A stretch of DNA of 64,000 bases from Streptomyces sindenensis (GTDB lineage: Bacteria > Actinomycetota > Actinomycetes > Streptomycetales > Streptomycetaceae), in assembly GCF_014649035.1 (NCBI RefSeq), contig NZ_BMSG01000028.1:1-64000 (forward strand). Direction: 5' to 3'. Each line of letters starts with the position of its first letter. Positions within the stretch are counted from its first letter, which is position 1. The position numbers were made by a program, and so were the translations under genes. The notes beneath the pieces are model-generated. The model was not told the DNA's origin, did not search any database, and worked only from the letters and a program-made list of their open reading frames with translations. Below are positions 1 through 8,203 of the stretch, piece after piece.

Positions 1-39
1 GCGGCCGTCACCATCGCCTCAATCCTGCTCTGGATCTGA
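1..39 (+). pseudogene. IS5-type transposase, C-terminal end only (cut by window edge)
   Basis: The first 13 codons read AAVTIASILLWI then TGA. This matches the usual C-terminus of Streptomyces IS5-type DDE transposases, and the same kind of ending (VLASLILWL) closes the decayed transposase at 1377-1379. The rest of the gene lies outside the window, so intactness cannot be judged. The sequence after the stop, to about position 57, is probably the right end of this element. Confidence 0.6.
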
Positions 40-58
40 CCTTTGAAGACGATCTCTA

Positions 59-73
59 GGGGGTGTCTGACAA
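59..73 (+). repeat. Left terminal inverted repeat of the IS
   Basis: GGGGGTGTCTGACAA matches the reverse complement of 1384-1398 (GGGGCTGCCTGACAC) at 12 of 15 positions. It is the left boundary of the decayed element. Confidence 0.5.
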
Positions 74-75
74 TT

Positions 76-87
76 CCGGTCTGATCA
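76..87 (+). repeat. Direct repeat flanking the methyltransferase cassette, left copy
   Basis: CCGGTCTGATCA occurs here and again at 797-808, on either side of the methyltransferase gene. It lies just inside the left IS terminus. Confidence 0.5.
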
Positions 88-150
88 GAGAGATTCGGCT
101 GAGCCGGCAATCCGGAGGTGCGCCGATCGGCTGGGGGGACTGGGCCGTGG

Positions 151-780
151 CTACGAACGGCGGGCCAGTAGATGGGCGTCGAGGAAGCCCCGATCAGAGG
201 CTGGATCGTGGAGCAGGCGGGCGAAGGGATCGAGCCCAGCATCGCCCAGCAGTTCGGCGAGGCGGTCCACCGGCCAGCTGTAGGCGGGCGCCACCTTGTG
301 GTCGAACCGGACCGGTACTTGTCCGTCGGTCCCGAAGAAGGAGACCAGGAGCAGACCGTTCGGTGCCAGGACGCGTACCTGTTCGGCGAGCAGCTTTGGC
401 AGTTCCCCCGGAGGGGTGTGAATCATGGAGTAGTGGGCCAGCACGCCGCCGAGCGCGGCGTCCTCGATCGGCAGGGATTCCATCCGCGCCTCTTGGAAGC
501 GCAGCGCCGGATGGGCCTGCCGGGCGTGGTCGACCATGCCGGGGGCGAGGTCGAGTCCGAAGGCGTCCAGGCCGAGTTCGTGCAGCATGGCTGTCAGATG
601 TCCGGGACCGCACCCGACGTCCGCTGTCCGCAGGTTGCCCGTCGCGCGCACCAGTTCGGCGAAGGTGCCGATCATGGCCCGGGAGAAGGGCTGTGTTTCC
701 AGCCGGTTCGCGAACAGCGATGCGTACAGCTCGACGACACCGTCGTAGGCCGTCCTGGTCTCGTCCTGATGATTCACCAC
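151..780 (-). CDS. Class I SAM-dependent methyltransferase
   Basis: Cytoplasmic methyltransferase that transfers a methyl group from S-adenosylmethionine to an unknown small-molecule acceptor. The SAM-binding motif I reads ADVGCGPGHLT near residue 50, followed by the acidic strand-2 motif FGLDLAPGM and a post-motif typical of Methyltransf_11/25 folds (LLLVSFFGTDG). At about 209 residues it has normal length for the family. The start is one of two adjacent GTG codons (780 or 777), with AGGG 8 bp upstream of the first. Its divergent neighbour is the broken transposase, and the gene lies inside the inverted repeats of the IS, so it appears to be a passenger. The substrate cannot be predicted. 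Confidence 0.75.
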   Translation of the reverse strand: MVNHQDETRTAYDGVVELYASLFANRLETQPFSRAMIGTFAELVRATGNLRTADVGCGPGHLTAMLHELGLDAFGLDLAPGMVDHARQAHPALRFQEARMESLPIEDAALGGVLAHYSMIHTPPGELPKLLAEQVRVLAPNGLLLVSFFGTDGQVPVRFDHKVAPAYSWPVDRLAELLGDAGLDPFARLLHDPASDRGFLDAHLLARRS

Positions 781-796
781 GGGCAGGACCCTATAG

Positions 797-808
797 CCGG
801 TCTGATCA
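797..808 (+). repeat. Direct repeat flanking the methyltransferase cassette, right copy
   Basis: Identical 12-bp copy of 76-87, just upstream of the transposase start. The pair looks like a duplication made when the methyltransferase segment entered the element, or the product of recombination between two IS copies. Confidence 0.5.
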
Positions 809-816
809 TTGATCTT

Positions 817-1379
817 GTGGCAGGTCGAGGTGGGTTGACGGATGCGGCATGGAGGCGGATAGAGCCCCTTTTGCCTCAGGTGGACGGACGGGGCCGTCCG
901 TGGCGTGATCACCGGCAGGTGGTCAACGGGGTGCTGTGGCGGCTGCGGACCGGGGCTCCGTGGCGGGATCTTCCCGACCGGTTCGGGCCGTGGCAGACCG
1001 TCCACGAGCGGTTCGCCCGCTGGGAGGCGGACGGCACCTGGGCACGGTCGCTGGAACACGTTCAGGTCCACGATGACGCGGTGGGCCGGGTGGAATGGAC
1101 CGTCTCCGTCGACTCCACCATCGACCGAGCCCACCAGCACGCAGTCGGCGCCCGCAGAAGGGGGATGTGAACGGCCGCCATGGACGCGGAGCCCTCGGCG
1201 GCCGACCGCCAACCTTCGACAAGGTCACCTACCGCGACCGCAACGTCGTCGAAAGATGCTTCGCCCGCCTCAAGCAGTTCCGCGCGATCGCGACCCGCTT
1301 CGACAAGCTCGGCGACCGCTACCGTGCCGGAGTTGTCCTGGCTTCCTTGATCCTCTGGCTCCGCGAGTCCACGGGGTAA
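817..1379 (+). pseudogene. IS5-type transposase with internal deletion and frameshift
   Basis: The N-terminal part (817-1170) encodes LTDAAWRRIEPLLP and the WRLRTGAPWRDLP region typical of Streptomyces IS5-type transposases (DUF4096 plus the start of the DDE domain). It stops soon after VSVDSTIDRAHQHA. The C-terminal part (about 1164-1379) continues in another frame with GGRPPTFDKVTYRDRNVVER and FARLKQFRAIATRFDKL. Roughly 80 central residues expected in full-length relatives are missing, including a catalytic acidic residue, so the protein cannot be active by itself. The start is GTG at 817 or TTG at 835. Confidence 0.8.
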
Positions 1380-1383
1380 TCAT

Positions 1384-1398
1384 GTGTCAGGCAGCCCC
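1384..1398 (-). repeat. Right terminal inverted repeat of the IS
   Basis: This is the partner of the repeat at 59-73. It begins 5 bp after the transposase stop codon and touches the stop codon of the neighbouring TetR gene. That suggests the element landed exactly at the 3' end of that gene. Confidence 0.5.
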
Positions 1399-1991
1399 TA
1401 CGGGCGCAGGGCCCGCAACAGCAGGTCCGCGAGGTGGTCGGCGACCTCCTGGCGGCTGAGCGGGCCGTCCGGGCGGTACCAGGTGGAGAGGTGGTGAACG
1501 GATCCGAAGTGGTAGTCGACGACCAGGTCGGCGGGGGTGGCGGAGGAGAACACACCGCTGTTCTGCCCCTCCTCGATCAGCGCCCTGAAGCGCTCGTGGT
1601 AGCGGCGGCGCTCGACGCGCACCTGCTTGTTCTTCTCGGGGCTCAGGTGGTGCATGGAGCGGAAGAAGATCGCGGCGTCGTCCAGGTTGTCGATGGTCGT
1701 GACGACCACGTCGGCCGCCGCGTCCCGCAGCCGCTGCTCTACGGGGGCCTCGGCGTCCGCGAAGGCGTCCAGGCGCTCCTGCTGGAGCCGCAGCACCCGG
1801 GCGTAGACCTCCTGGAGCAGGTCCTCCTTGGAGCCGAAGTAGTGGTAGAGCGCCCCCTTGGTGACGCCCGCCGCCTCGACGATCTCCTGGACCGAGGTGC
1901 GGTCGTACCCGCGCTCGGCGAAGAGCCGGGTGGCGGCGGCCAGCAGCCTCTGGGGGACGGGAGTGCCGTTCTGGTCCGTCGCCTTGGCCAT
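1398..1991 (-). CDS. TetR/AcrR-family transcriptional regulator (SDR-ligase operon)
   Basis: Dimeric repressor of 197 residues. The N-terminal helix-turn-helix (about residues 12-58) contains VPQRLLAAATRLFAERGYDRT, VQEIVEAAGVTKGALYHYF and SKEDLL. The C-terminal ligand domain resembles TetR proteins of acyl-CoA metabolism. The ATG at 1991 is preceded by GGAAGG. It is the last gene of a same-strand run SDR - AMP ligase - tetR with only 49 bp to the ligase, so it probably controls its own operon through the CATACCGACCGGT site upstream of the SDR gene. An acyl-CoA thioester is a likely effector but this is inference. The 3' end abuts the IS. Confidence 0.85.
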   Translation of the reverse strand: MAKATDQNGTPVPQRLLAAATRLFAERGYDRTSVQEIVEAAGVTKGALYHYFGSKEDLLQEVYARVLRLQQERLDAFADAEAPVEQRLRDAAADVVVTTIDNLDDAAIFFRSMHHLSPEKNKQVRVERRRYHERFRALIEEGQNSGVFSSATPADLVVDYHFGSVHHLSTWYRPDGPLSRQEVADHLADLLLRALRP

Positions 1992-2040
1992 GAGCCGCCA
2001 CCTTCCTTTCGTACTGTGCATGAGCTGTTTCGACGCTGTT

Positions 2041-3750
2041 CTAACGGAGGGAACGCAGTTCCCGCCTGAGGATCTTCCCACTCGTCGTCTTCGGCAGCTC
2101 GGTCAGGATCTCCACCTCGCGCGGATACTTGTACGCGGCGAGCCGTTCCTCGCAGTACGCGCCCAGCTCGCCGGGGGCCACCGAGGCCCCCGGACGCAGG
2201 CTCACGTACGCCCGGACCGTCTCCCCCCGGTAGGCGTCGGGCACGCCGACGACGGCCGCCTCCCGCACCGCCGGGTGGGTGTAGAGGACATCCTCCACCT
2301 CACGGGGCCACACCTTGAACCCGGAGGCGTTGATCATGTCCTTCTTGCGGTCCACGACGTAGAGCCAGCCCGCCGCGTCCATGAACCCGATGTCACCGGT
2401 GCGCAGCTCGCCGTCCGGGAAGGCGGCGGCGGTGGCCTCGGGGAGGTTCCAGTAGCCGGAGACGACCTGGGGACCGCGCACCGCGATCTCGCCCTGCTCC
2501 CCGAGGGGCACCTCCCGCCCCTCCTCGTCGAGGATCCGGACGACGGTGTCGGGTCCGGGCACCCCGACGGAGAGGGTGCCGGAGACCGGATCCACGGGGG
2601 CCTCGTGCTCGGGCGGGACCGCTGCGCAGGGGGCGGTGCACTCGGTGAGCCCGTAGCCGTTGCGGATGTACGGGCCGAAGTCCGCGCGGAACTTCTCCAC
2701 CAGCGCGGGCGGCAGGGGCGCGCCGCCGGAGGAGATCACCCGGAACGAGGAGAAGTGGTCCGGGGTGACGTCCGGGTGCGCGGCCAGCGCCATGAAGGCG
2801 GTGGAGGGCCCGACGGTGTAGGCGGGGCGGTGCGCGGCGAAGGCCTCCAGGACGACGCCCGCCTCGAAGCGGTGGGTGAGGACGAGGGTGCCCGCGTTGG
2901 CGATGCAGGCGGAGAGCTGGCAGACCATGCCGGTGATGTGGAAGAGCGGGGCGAGCGCGAAGTAGGCGGAGCCCTCGGGGACCGGATGGCCGGTGCGCTG
3001 GCGTTCGGCGTTGACCATGATGTTGCCGTGGGCGTTCATCGCGCCCTTGGGGGTGCCACTGGTGCCGGAGGTGTAGCTGATCAGCGCCACGTCCTCGGCG
3101 GTGAGACCGCGGTCCGCCGGGGCCGGGTCACCGGCGCGGGCGGCGGCCAGCAGATCGTCCGCGAGGTCGTCGGGCCCGGGGGCCGGGAGCCGGTCGAAGC
3201 CGAGGACGCGCGGGTCGTTCACGCTCTGGAGGTCCAGCTCGCAGGCGGTCAGCGCGATACGGAGGTCCGGGGCGGCCGCCGCGGTGTCCCGGAGGTACGC
3301 GTCCCACGCCCGGTCCGAGCAGATCAGCGCGGTGACCCCGGCGTCGGCGAGGACATGGCCGACCTCGCCCGCCTTGTACATCGGGTTGAGCGGTACGACG
3401 GTGGCTCCCGCCTTCCACGCGCCGAGCAGCGCGAGGACGAAGTGCGGGCTGTTCTGGAGCATGATCGCGACCCGGTCGCCGCGGCACAGCCCCCGGGCGG
3501 CGAGGTACCCGGCCACCGAGTCGGACAGCTCGTCGGTCTCGCGGTAGCGCAGCCGTCCGTCGAAGTAGGCCAGGGCCGGGTGGTCCGGGGCCCGGTCCAC
3601 GGCCGCCCGCCAGGCGTGGAGCACGGTCGGGGGCGGGGTGACGGGGGCGCGCTGGGCCTCGCTGAGCAGGGTGAGCCAGGGCCGGGCGGCGTAGACGGAA
3701 CCGGCGGGTGCCCCGGAAGGGGAGAGGCCGGGGGCCGTGGGGTCGCTCAT
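2041..3750 (-). CDS. AMP-dependent acyl-CoA synthetase/ligase (long-chain fatty-acid-CoA ligase type)
   Basis: Activates a carboxylic acid to acyl-adenylate and then acyl-CoA in the cytoplasm. The 569 residues match the ANL superfamily. The P-loop-like motif A5 reads SYTSGTSGTPKGA, followed by NGYGLTECT, the TGD motif in ELRTGDIGFMDAAGWLYVVDRKKDM, and the C-terminal lysine motif LPKTTSGKILRRELR. All catalytic motifs are present. ATG at 3750 overlaps the SDR stop by 4 nt (ATGA), indicating translational coupling. With the SDR and TetR it forms an acid or fatty-acid catabolic operon. Chain-length preference is not readable from sequence. Confidence 0.9.
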   Translation of the reverse strand: MSDPTAPGLSPSGAPAGSVYAARPWLTLLSEAQRAPVTPPPTVLHAWRAAVDRAPDHPALAYFDGRLRYRETDELSDSVAGYLAARGLCRGDRVAIMLQNSPHFVLALLGAWKAGATVVPLNPMYKAGEVGHVLADAGVTALICSDRAWDAYLRDTAAAAPDLRIALTACELDLQSVNDPRVLGFDRLPAPGPDDLADDLLAAARAGDPAPADRGLTAEDVALISYTSGTSGTPKGAMNAHGNIMVNAERQRTGHPVPEGSAYFALAPLFHITGMVCQLSACIANAGTLVLTHRFEAGVVLEAFAAHRPAYTVGPSTAFMALAAHPDVTPDHFSSFRVISSGGAPLPPALVEKFRADFGPYIRNGYGLTECTAPCAAVPPEHEAPVDPVSGTLSVGVPGPDTVVRILDEEGREVPLGEQGEIAVRGPQVVSGYWNLPEATAAAFPDGELRTGDIGFMDAAGWLYVVDRKKDMINASGFKVWPREVEDVLYTHPAVREAAVVGVPDAYRGETVRAYVSLRPGASVAPGELGAYCEERLAAYKYPREVEILTELPKTTSGKILRRELRSLR

Positions 3751-4520
3751 GCTCCGCTCCCCTCCTCCCACTGCCGCTGGAGCCGGTTCATCCCGCGCAT
3801 CCACCGGTCGGGGTCGGCGGCGCGGGCCTGGTAGTAGTCCGCCACCTCGGGGTGCGGCAGGACCAGGAAGCGGTCGGCCTCCATCGCCTCGAACAGGGCG
3901 TCGGCGACGGCGTCCGGCTCGATGGCGCCGGGGGCGAGGACCAGCTCGCCGGCCGACCCGGCGGCGGTGAGCATGTCGGTGCGCACGCCCTGCGGACAGA
4001 TCGCGTGGACCTTGATCCCGCGGTGGCGGTAGGTGAGCGAGAGCCACTCGGCGAAGGCCACCGCCCCGTGCTTGGTGACGCTGTACGGGGCCGCGCCGAT
4101 CATCGTCAGCAGTCCGGCGGCGGAGGCGGTGGTGACGAACCGCCCGCTGCCGCGCTCCAGCCAGTCCGGCAGAAGGGCCTTGGCCGCGCGGACGTGGGCC
4201 ATCACATTGACGTCCCAGGCGGCGGCCCAGACCTCCTCGTCGGCGAACGCGTCGCCGGGCGAGGCGAGACCCGCGTTGGCGCAGTAGATGTCGACCGTGC
4301 CGTCCAGCGCCTCCCGGGCGGCGTCCACGATCCCCGAGGCGTCCCCGGCGACGGCGATGCCGCCGATCTCCTTCGCGAGCGGTTCGATCCGCGCGAGGTC
4401 GAGGTCGTTGACGACGACCCGCGCCCCTCCGGCGGCGAACCTGCGGGCCAGAGCGGCGCCGATGCCGCCTCCGGCCCCCGTGACCACCACGCCGGCGCCC
4501 TGCACCGTACCCATCGTCAT
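3747..4520 (-). CDS. SDR-family NAD(P)-dependent oxidoreductase
   Basis: Classical short-chain dehydrogenase of 257 residues. The cofactor motif TGAGGGIG is near residue 15, then NAG at CANAGLA, the catalytic serine in TASAAG, and YSVTK (Tyr and Lys) followed by HAICPQGVRTDM. It interconverts a hydroxyl and a keto group on an unknown substrate, plausibly an acyl-CoA given the co-transcribed ligase. It is the first gene of the operon. A TetR-type operator (4551-4568) lies 31 bp upstream of the ATG at 4520. A second in-frame ATG lies at 4514. Confidence 0.88.
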   Translation of the reverse strand: MTMGTVQGAGVVVTGAGGGIGAALARRFAAGGARVVVNDLDLARIEPLAKEIGGIAVAGDASGIVDAAREALDGTVDIYCANAGLASPGDAFADEEVWAAAWDVNVMAHVRAAKALLPDWLERGSGRFVTTASAAGLLTMIGAAPYSVTKHGAVAFAEWLSLTYRHRGIKVHAICPQGVRTDMLTAAGSAGELVLAPGAIEPDAVADALFEAMEADRFLVLPHPEVADYYQARAADPDRWMRGMNRLQRQWEEGSGA

Positions 4521-4550
4521 CCCGCCTCTCCGATCCGGCTGCACGGGCAG

Positions 4551-4568
4551 ACTAACCGGTCGGTATGT
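4551..4568 (-). promoter_or_regulatory. Putative TetR operator upstream of the SDR-ligase-tetR operon
   Basis: On the minus strand this reads ACATACCGACCGGTTAGT, a partly palindromic site placed where a core promoter is expected. CATACCGACCGGT recurs upstream of the molybdopterin oxidoreductase (24262-24277). The likely ligand is the TetR at 1398-1991. This is inferred from motif and position only. Confidence 0.5.
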
Positions 4569-4721
4569 CATCGGGAAGGGGTCGGTCCGCGTTCGGGAAG
4601 GGCCGGGAAGGGACCCGGCGGGCGGTTCGGGGAATCGGCGCGGCCCAGGTCGTTCCCCGCGGCCCCGGCCCGCGCTAGCGTGCGTGGCCATGACAGTCGG
4701 CGCGATCATGGAGGTAGCGGA

Positions 4722-5996
4722 ATGAGCCTGTCCCGACGTGGTGTGCTGGCCGCGGGAGGCGCGATGGGGGCGCTCGCGGCGACGGCGGCCGGCGCCGGCC
4801 CCGCCTCCGCCGCCCCCGGGCGCGAATCCGGGCACGGGCGCGGCCGGGTGCGTACCGGCTTCGACCGGCTGGCGGCCGACGGCTACCGGATGCTGCGGGG
4901 CCAGAAGGTCGGGATCGTCACCAACCCGACCGGCGTCACGGCCGACGTCCGGCACATCGTCGACGTGATGCACCCGGACGAGCGGGTGGACCTGACCGCC
5001 GTCTTCGGCCCCGAGCACGGGTTCCGGGGCACCGCGCAGGCGGGCGGCTCCGAGGGCCGCTACGACGACCCGGCGACCGGGCTGCCGGTCTACGACACGT
5101 ACCTCAAGAGCGGGCAGCCGCTCGCGGACATCTTCAGCGCCTCGGGCGTGGACACGGTCCTCTTCGACATCCAGGACGCGGGCGCGCGCTTCTACACGTA
5201 CATCTGGACGCTGTACGACTGCATGGAGGCGGCGGCGCTGGCGGGCAAGCGCCTCGTCGTGCTGGACCGGCCCAACCCGGTGACCGGGCGGGCGGCGCTG
5301 GGCCCGGTGCTGGACCCGGCGTTCGCCACGTTCGTCGGCCGCCGGGAGATCGCCCAGGCGCACGGGATGACGGTGGCTGAGCTGGCGCTGTTCTTCAACG
5401 CGGAGTTCCTGCACGAGAATCCGGTGCGGCTGGACGTGGTGACGATGTCGGGGTGGCGGCGCTCGGACTTCTTCGACGACACCGGGCTGCCGTGGGTGCC
5501 GCCGAGCCCGAACATGCCGACGCCCGAGACGGCTCTCGTCTACTCCGGAACCTGCCTCTTCGAGGGCACGAACCTCTCCGAGGGCCGGGGCACCACGCGC
5601 CCGTTCGAACTCCTCGGCGCGGAGGGCATCGACCACCGCTGGGCGGCCGCGGCGAACGCGCTGGAGCTGCCCGGGGTCGCCTTCCGGGAGGCGTACTTCG
5701 CCCCGACGTTCTCCAAGTTCCAGGGGAAGACCGTGGGCGGGGTCCAGCTCCACGTCCAGGACCGGGAGGTCTTCGACCCGGTCCGCACCGGGATCGCCCT
5801 GCTGGTGACCGCGAAGCGGACGTGGAGCGGCTTCGCCTGGCGGCCGGACAACTGGATCGACAAGCTCACCGGGAACACCCGGGTCCGCACGATGATCGAC
5901 GCGGGCGCGGACACCGACGAGGTCGTACGGGCCTGGCAGCGGGACCTGTCGGCGTTCCGGGCGAAGCGGCGGAGGTATCTGCGGTACGGAGGGTAG
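4722..5996 (+). CDS. namZ: Secreted DUF1343 / NamZ-type exo-beta-N-acetylmuramidase
   Basis: Family GH171 (DUF1343) enzymes remove terminal N-acetylmuramic acid from peptidoglycan fragments. The protein has 424 residues. It starts with a twin-arginine-like leader (SRRGVLAAGGAMGALAATAA) ending in an AxA region, so export, possibly by Tat, is predicted. Family blocks are clear: KVGIVTNPTGV, FGPEHGFRG, PVYDTY, VLFDIQDAGARFYTYIWTL, DRPNPVTG, SPNMPTPETALVYSGTCLFEGTNLSEGRGTTRPFE. The length is as expected for the family. ATG at 4722 is preceded by GGAGGTAGCGG. It stands alone and divergent from the SDR operon. A role in wall recycling or muropeptide use is likely. Confidence 0.88.
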   Translation: MSLSRRGVLAAGGAMGALAATAAGAGPASAAPGRESGHGRGRVRTGFDRLAADGYRMLRGQKVGIVTNPTGVTADVRHIVDVMHPDERVDLTAVFGPEHGFRGTAQAGGSEGRYDDPATGLPVYDTYLKSGQPLADIFSASGVDTVLFDIQDAGARFYTYIWTLYDCMEAAALAGKRLVVLDRPNPVTGRAALGPVLDPAFATFVGRREIAQAHGMTVAELALFFNAEFLHENPVRLDVVTMSGWRRSDFFDDTGLPWVPPSPNMPTPETALVYSGTCLFEGTNLSEGRGTTRPFELLGAEGIDHRWAAAANALELPGVAFREAYFAPTFSKFQGKTVGGVQLHVQDREVFDPVRTGIALLVTAKRTWSGFAWRPDNWIDKLTGNTRVRTMIDAGADTDEVVRAWQRDLSAFRAKRRRYLRYGG

Positions 5997-6499
5997 GGCC
6001 TCTGCCGGGTCAGGCTGCCGTGAGGTCCGGGTCTCGACGCCGAACGGGGGGTCGGAGTACCCCCTCGCGAAACCGACGGCACGCTCACCGTCACAGATCA
6101 GCCGGGGCCGGGCGGGGCCGGGATGCGCGTGGGCGTCGGCCAGGGACTGCGCGACCGGGAGACGAGCGTGCGCTGCGCGGGTGCGACTTCCAGCCGACAG
6201 GCGTCGAGCGCCTGGCCGGGGGGGATCACTTCGAGGCGCGGTCGAGCTGTGGTCCTACGGGAAGCCAGCCCCGGGGGGCCGCACCGGCGCCAGGGGATCT
6301 CGCCATCCGCCGCACACCTCCCGGGAACGCGCGCCCGCGCACCACCCGTCCGTGCGCCGCTCCGCTTCCACCCGCGACACCCCGTCCCACATGGGGATTC
6401 TCGGCCAATGGATGGATCTCATCTTTCGATGGAGCCGAAACGGGCAGGCGTACGTCCATTCCATGACGTCCAAGGACGAGCGACGGAGGTGGCGGTGGC
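5997..6499. other. 503-bp intergenic region, no gene recognised
   Basis: Lies between namZ and the small hypothetical gene, both on the plus strand. Open frames here are shadows without Streptomyces-like protein composition. The last 100 bp are less GC-rich and probably hold the promoter of the downstream gene. No convincing hairpin or repeat was seen. Confidence 0.4.
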
Positions 6500-7114
6500 A
6501 TGGCCGGTTTCCGGAGTCTTGCGAGACAGGTCCGAGATCCGCGGGGCGATCTGGCCCTGCGGCGGTATTCGCTGCGGAAGTGCCTGGAGCGGTTCGCCCC
6601 GTACGGGCACCGGGCGACCTGGGACCACCTGTGCGCCCGGCACGGGATCCACCCCGAGGACCGGGCGCCCGATCCGGTGCGCCTGATGCGCGCGCTGGAC
6701 GAGCTGGAGGAGGCGCGGGCCGTCTGGCTCGCGTACGAGGCGGGGTTCGCGGAGCGGCGGCGGCGCGAGAAGCACGCAGGGCTGCGGCGGCCCGCCGCGT
6801 TCGACGACTGGCACCGGCGCACCTGGGGCGGCCATGGTGTGGCCCGCTGCACCGACCCGCAGGTCCATCCCACGGAGCCGCTCGCGGAGGTCCTGCGCCG
6901 CCTGATCGCGGCCCTCGGTTCCGACCCCGGCTCGGCCTGTCCGGTCTGCGCCGACACGGGCATCGAGTGGCGGCAGGAGCGGGGCGAGGAGCCGTGGGCG
7001 GGCCCGGTGTGCACGGGCTGCGGGATCGCGGTGCCGCAGCCCGCGCTGACCGACCGCACGCTGGCCAGGGCCCGGCTGCCCCGGCACCGGAGGCCGGCCG
7101 CGGTCGCCGCCTGA
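6500..7114 (+). CDS. Hypothetical protein with C-terminal zinc-ribbon-like CxxC pair
   Basis: A 204-residue protein I cannot assign to a named family. The N-terminal two thirds are Arg/Leu/Glu-rich and probably helical (LRKCLERFAPYGHRATWDHL). The C-terminal part has CPVCADTG and, about 35 residues later, CTGCGIA, arranged like a two-knuckle zinc ribbon. No signal peptide or membrane segment is visible. A GGAGG lies 9 bp before the ATG. It converges with soxR, with 23 bp between stops. Confidence 0.65.
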   Translation: MAGFRSLARQVRDPRGDLALRRYSLRKCLERFAPYGHRATWDHLCARHGIHPEDRAPDPVRLMRALDELEEARAVWLAYEAGFAERRRREKHAGLRRPAAFDDWHRRTWGGHGVARCTDPQVHPTEPLAEVLRRLIAALGSDPGSACPVCADTGIEWRQERGEEPWAGPVCTGCGIAVPQPALTDRTLARARLPRHRRPAAVAA

Positions 7115-7137
7115 AGTGACCACGACCGCGTTCGGCG

Positions 7138-7617
7138 CTAAGCGCGATGTTCGGTCGGCTGCTTGCGTTCGGGCATCAGCCGGGAGCCGGTGATCTTCTC
7201 GCCGTTGATGTCGTCGGGGTTGGAGAGCACACAGGTCTCCAGCGAGAGACAGCCGCAGCCGATGCAGTCGGTGAGATGGTCGCGCAGCCGGTGCAACTGC
7301 GTGATGCGCTCGTCCAGTTCCTTGCGCCACGTCTCGGAGAGGCGGGCCCAGTCCTCGCGGTTCGGCGTGCGCTCCTCGGGCAGCGCGGCGAGCGCGTCCC
7401 GGATCGTGGCCAGCGGAATGCCGACGCGCTGGGCCGCCCGGACGAAGGCGACCCGCCGCAGCGCGTCACGCGTGTAGCGGCGCTGGTTGCCGCTGGTGCG
7501 GCTGCTGGTGATCAGGCCCTTGGACTCGTAGAAGTGCAGGGCCGAGACGGCCGCGCCGCTGCGCGCCGAGAGCTGGCCGACCGAGAGTTCGTGGAGTGTC
7601 TGTGGGATCTGGGGCAC
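7138..7617 (-). CDS. soxR: Redox-sensitive MerR-family activator SoxR
   Basis: Transcription factor that senses redox-active compounds through a [2Fe-2S] cluster. It has 159 residues. The N-terminal MerR winged helix contains LSVGQLSARSGAAVSALHFY and QRRYTRDALRRVAFV. A dimerisation helix follows, and the cluster motif is C118-x2-C121-x-C123-x5-C129 (CIGCGCLSLETC), exactly the SoxR spacing. In actinomycetes SoxR typically controls oxidoreductases and exporters responding to endogenous redox-active metabolites. The start is GTG at 7617. No clear SoxR box could be found in its own promoter. Confidence 0.95.
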   Translation of the reverse strand: MPQIPQTLHELSVGQLSARSGAAVSALHFYESKGLITSSRTSGNQRRYTRDALRRVAFVRAAQRVGIPLATIRDALAALPEERTPNREDWARLSETWRKELDERITQLHRLRDHLTDCIGCGCLSLETCVLSNPDDINGEKITGSRLMPERKQPTEHRA

Positions 7618-7668
7618 CCCTCAAACCTACTGCCACGTCGTTGACAGGGACGGGCCGCCCACACGATG

Positions 7669-7684
7669 CTGAGCAAGCGCTTAG
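7669..7684 (+). promoter_or_regulatory. TetR-type operator upstream of maoC
   Basis: CTGAGCAAGCGCTTAG, arms CTGAGC/GCTTAG (5 of 6 complementary) around AAGC. An identical 16-mer lies at 8890-8905. The last base is 48 bp before the maoC start, the same spacing as for the tetR gene. This is the likely binding site of the TetR at 8204-8842. Confidence 0.65.
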
Positions 7685-7731
7685 ACATCGCGCCGGACGG
7701 CGCGGCGAGCCGGAAGGCAGGGACCGGGAAC

Positions 7732-8193
7732 ATGGCAGAGCCGAGGATCTTCACCTCCACGCAGGAGCTGCAGGACGGAGTGGGCGAGCAGCTGGGACAC
7801 AGCGACTGGCTGGAGATCGAGCAGGAGAGGATCGACCGGTTCGCCGAGGCGACCGGCGACCACCAGTGGATCCACGTGGACCCGGAGCGGGCGAAGGACG
7901 GCCCGTTCGGGACGACCATCGCGCACGGCTATCTGACGCTGTCGCTGCTGCCCGCGCTGGTACCGCAGGTGATGCGGGTCGAGGGCATGAAGATGGGCAT
8001 CAACTACGGGACCAACAAGGTCCGTTTCCCCTCGACCGTCCCGGTCGGCTCACGGCTGCGGGCCACGGCGGTGCTCCGGGACGTCACGGAGGTGGGCGGC
8101 GGCGTGCAGGTCACGGCGGTCGTCACCGTCGAGCGCGAGGGCGGCGAGAAGCCGGCCTGTGTCGCGGAGTCGGTGTCCCGCTACTACTTCTGA
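7732..8193 (+). CDS. MaoC-family (R)-specific enoyl-CoA hydratase-like dehydratase
   Basis: Hot-dog-fold hydratase of 153 residues that adds water across the double bond of enoyl-CoA or enoyl-thioester intermediates. The catalytic hydratase motif is present: FAEATGDHQWIHVDPERA (Asp and His) followed by GTTIAHGYLTLSL. The C-terminal strand region VRFPSTVPVGSRLRA is typical of NodN/MaoC proteins. ATG at 7732 follows GGGACCGGGAAC. The 16-bp operator upstream is shared with the convergent TetR gene, so the two likely form one switch. The physiological substrate is unknown. Confidence 0.9.
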   Translation: MAEPRIFTSTQELQDGVGEQLGHSDWLEIEQERIDRFAEATGDHQWIHVDPERAKDGPFGTTIAHGYLTLSLLPALVPQVMRVEGMKMGINYGTNKVRFPSTVPVGSRLRATAVLRDVTEVGGGVQVTAVVTVEREGGEKPACVAESVSRYYF

Positions 8194-8203
8194 TCTCCAG
8201 CGG

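Larger units (their letters stand above)
59..1398. mobile_element. Decayed IS5-type element carrying a methyltransferase passenger
   Basis: A roughly 1.34-kb unit is bounded by imperfect inverted repeats (59-73 and 1384-1398), with a TA dinucleotide just outside each end (57-58 and 1399-1400). It holds a methyltransferase gene on the minus strand and a broken transposase on the plus strand. The right repeat lies 5 bp past the transposase stop, as is usual in IS5-type elements. A 12-bp direct repeat flanks the methyltransferase, so that gene appears to have been added to an older element. The family and the boundaries are inferred from sequence alone. Confidence 0.5.

Noticed and set aside
1858..3834. 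658-codon plus-strand frame over the ligase gene
   Set aside because: Shadow frame; the minus strand has all ANL ligase motifs.
7618..7650. SoxR box in the soxR promoter
   Set aside because: CCTCAA and TTGA half-sites occur, but spacing and symmetry do not match a SoxR operator.
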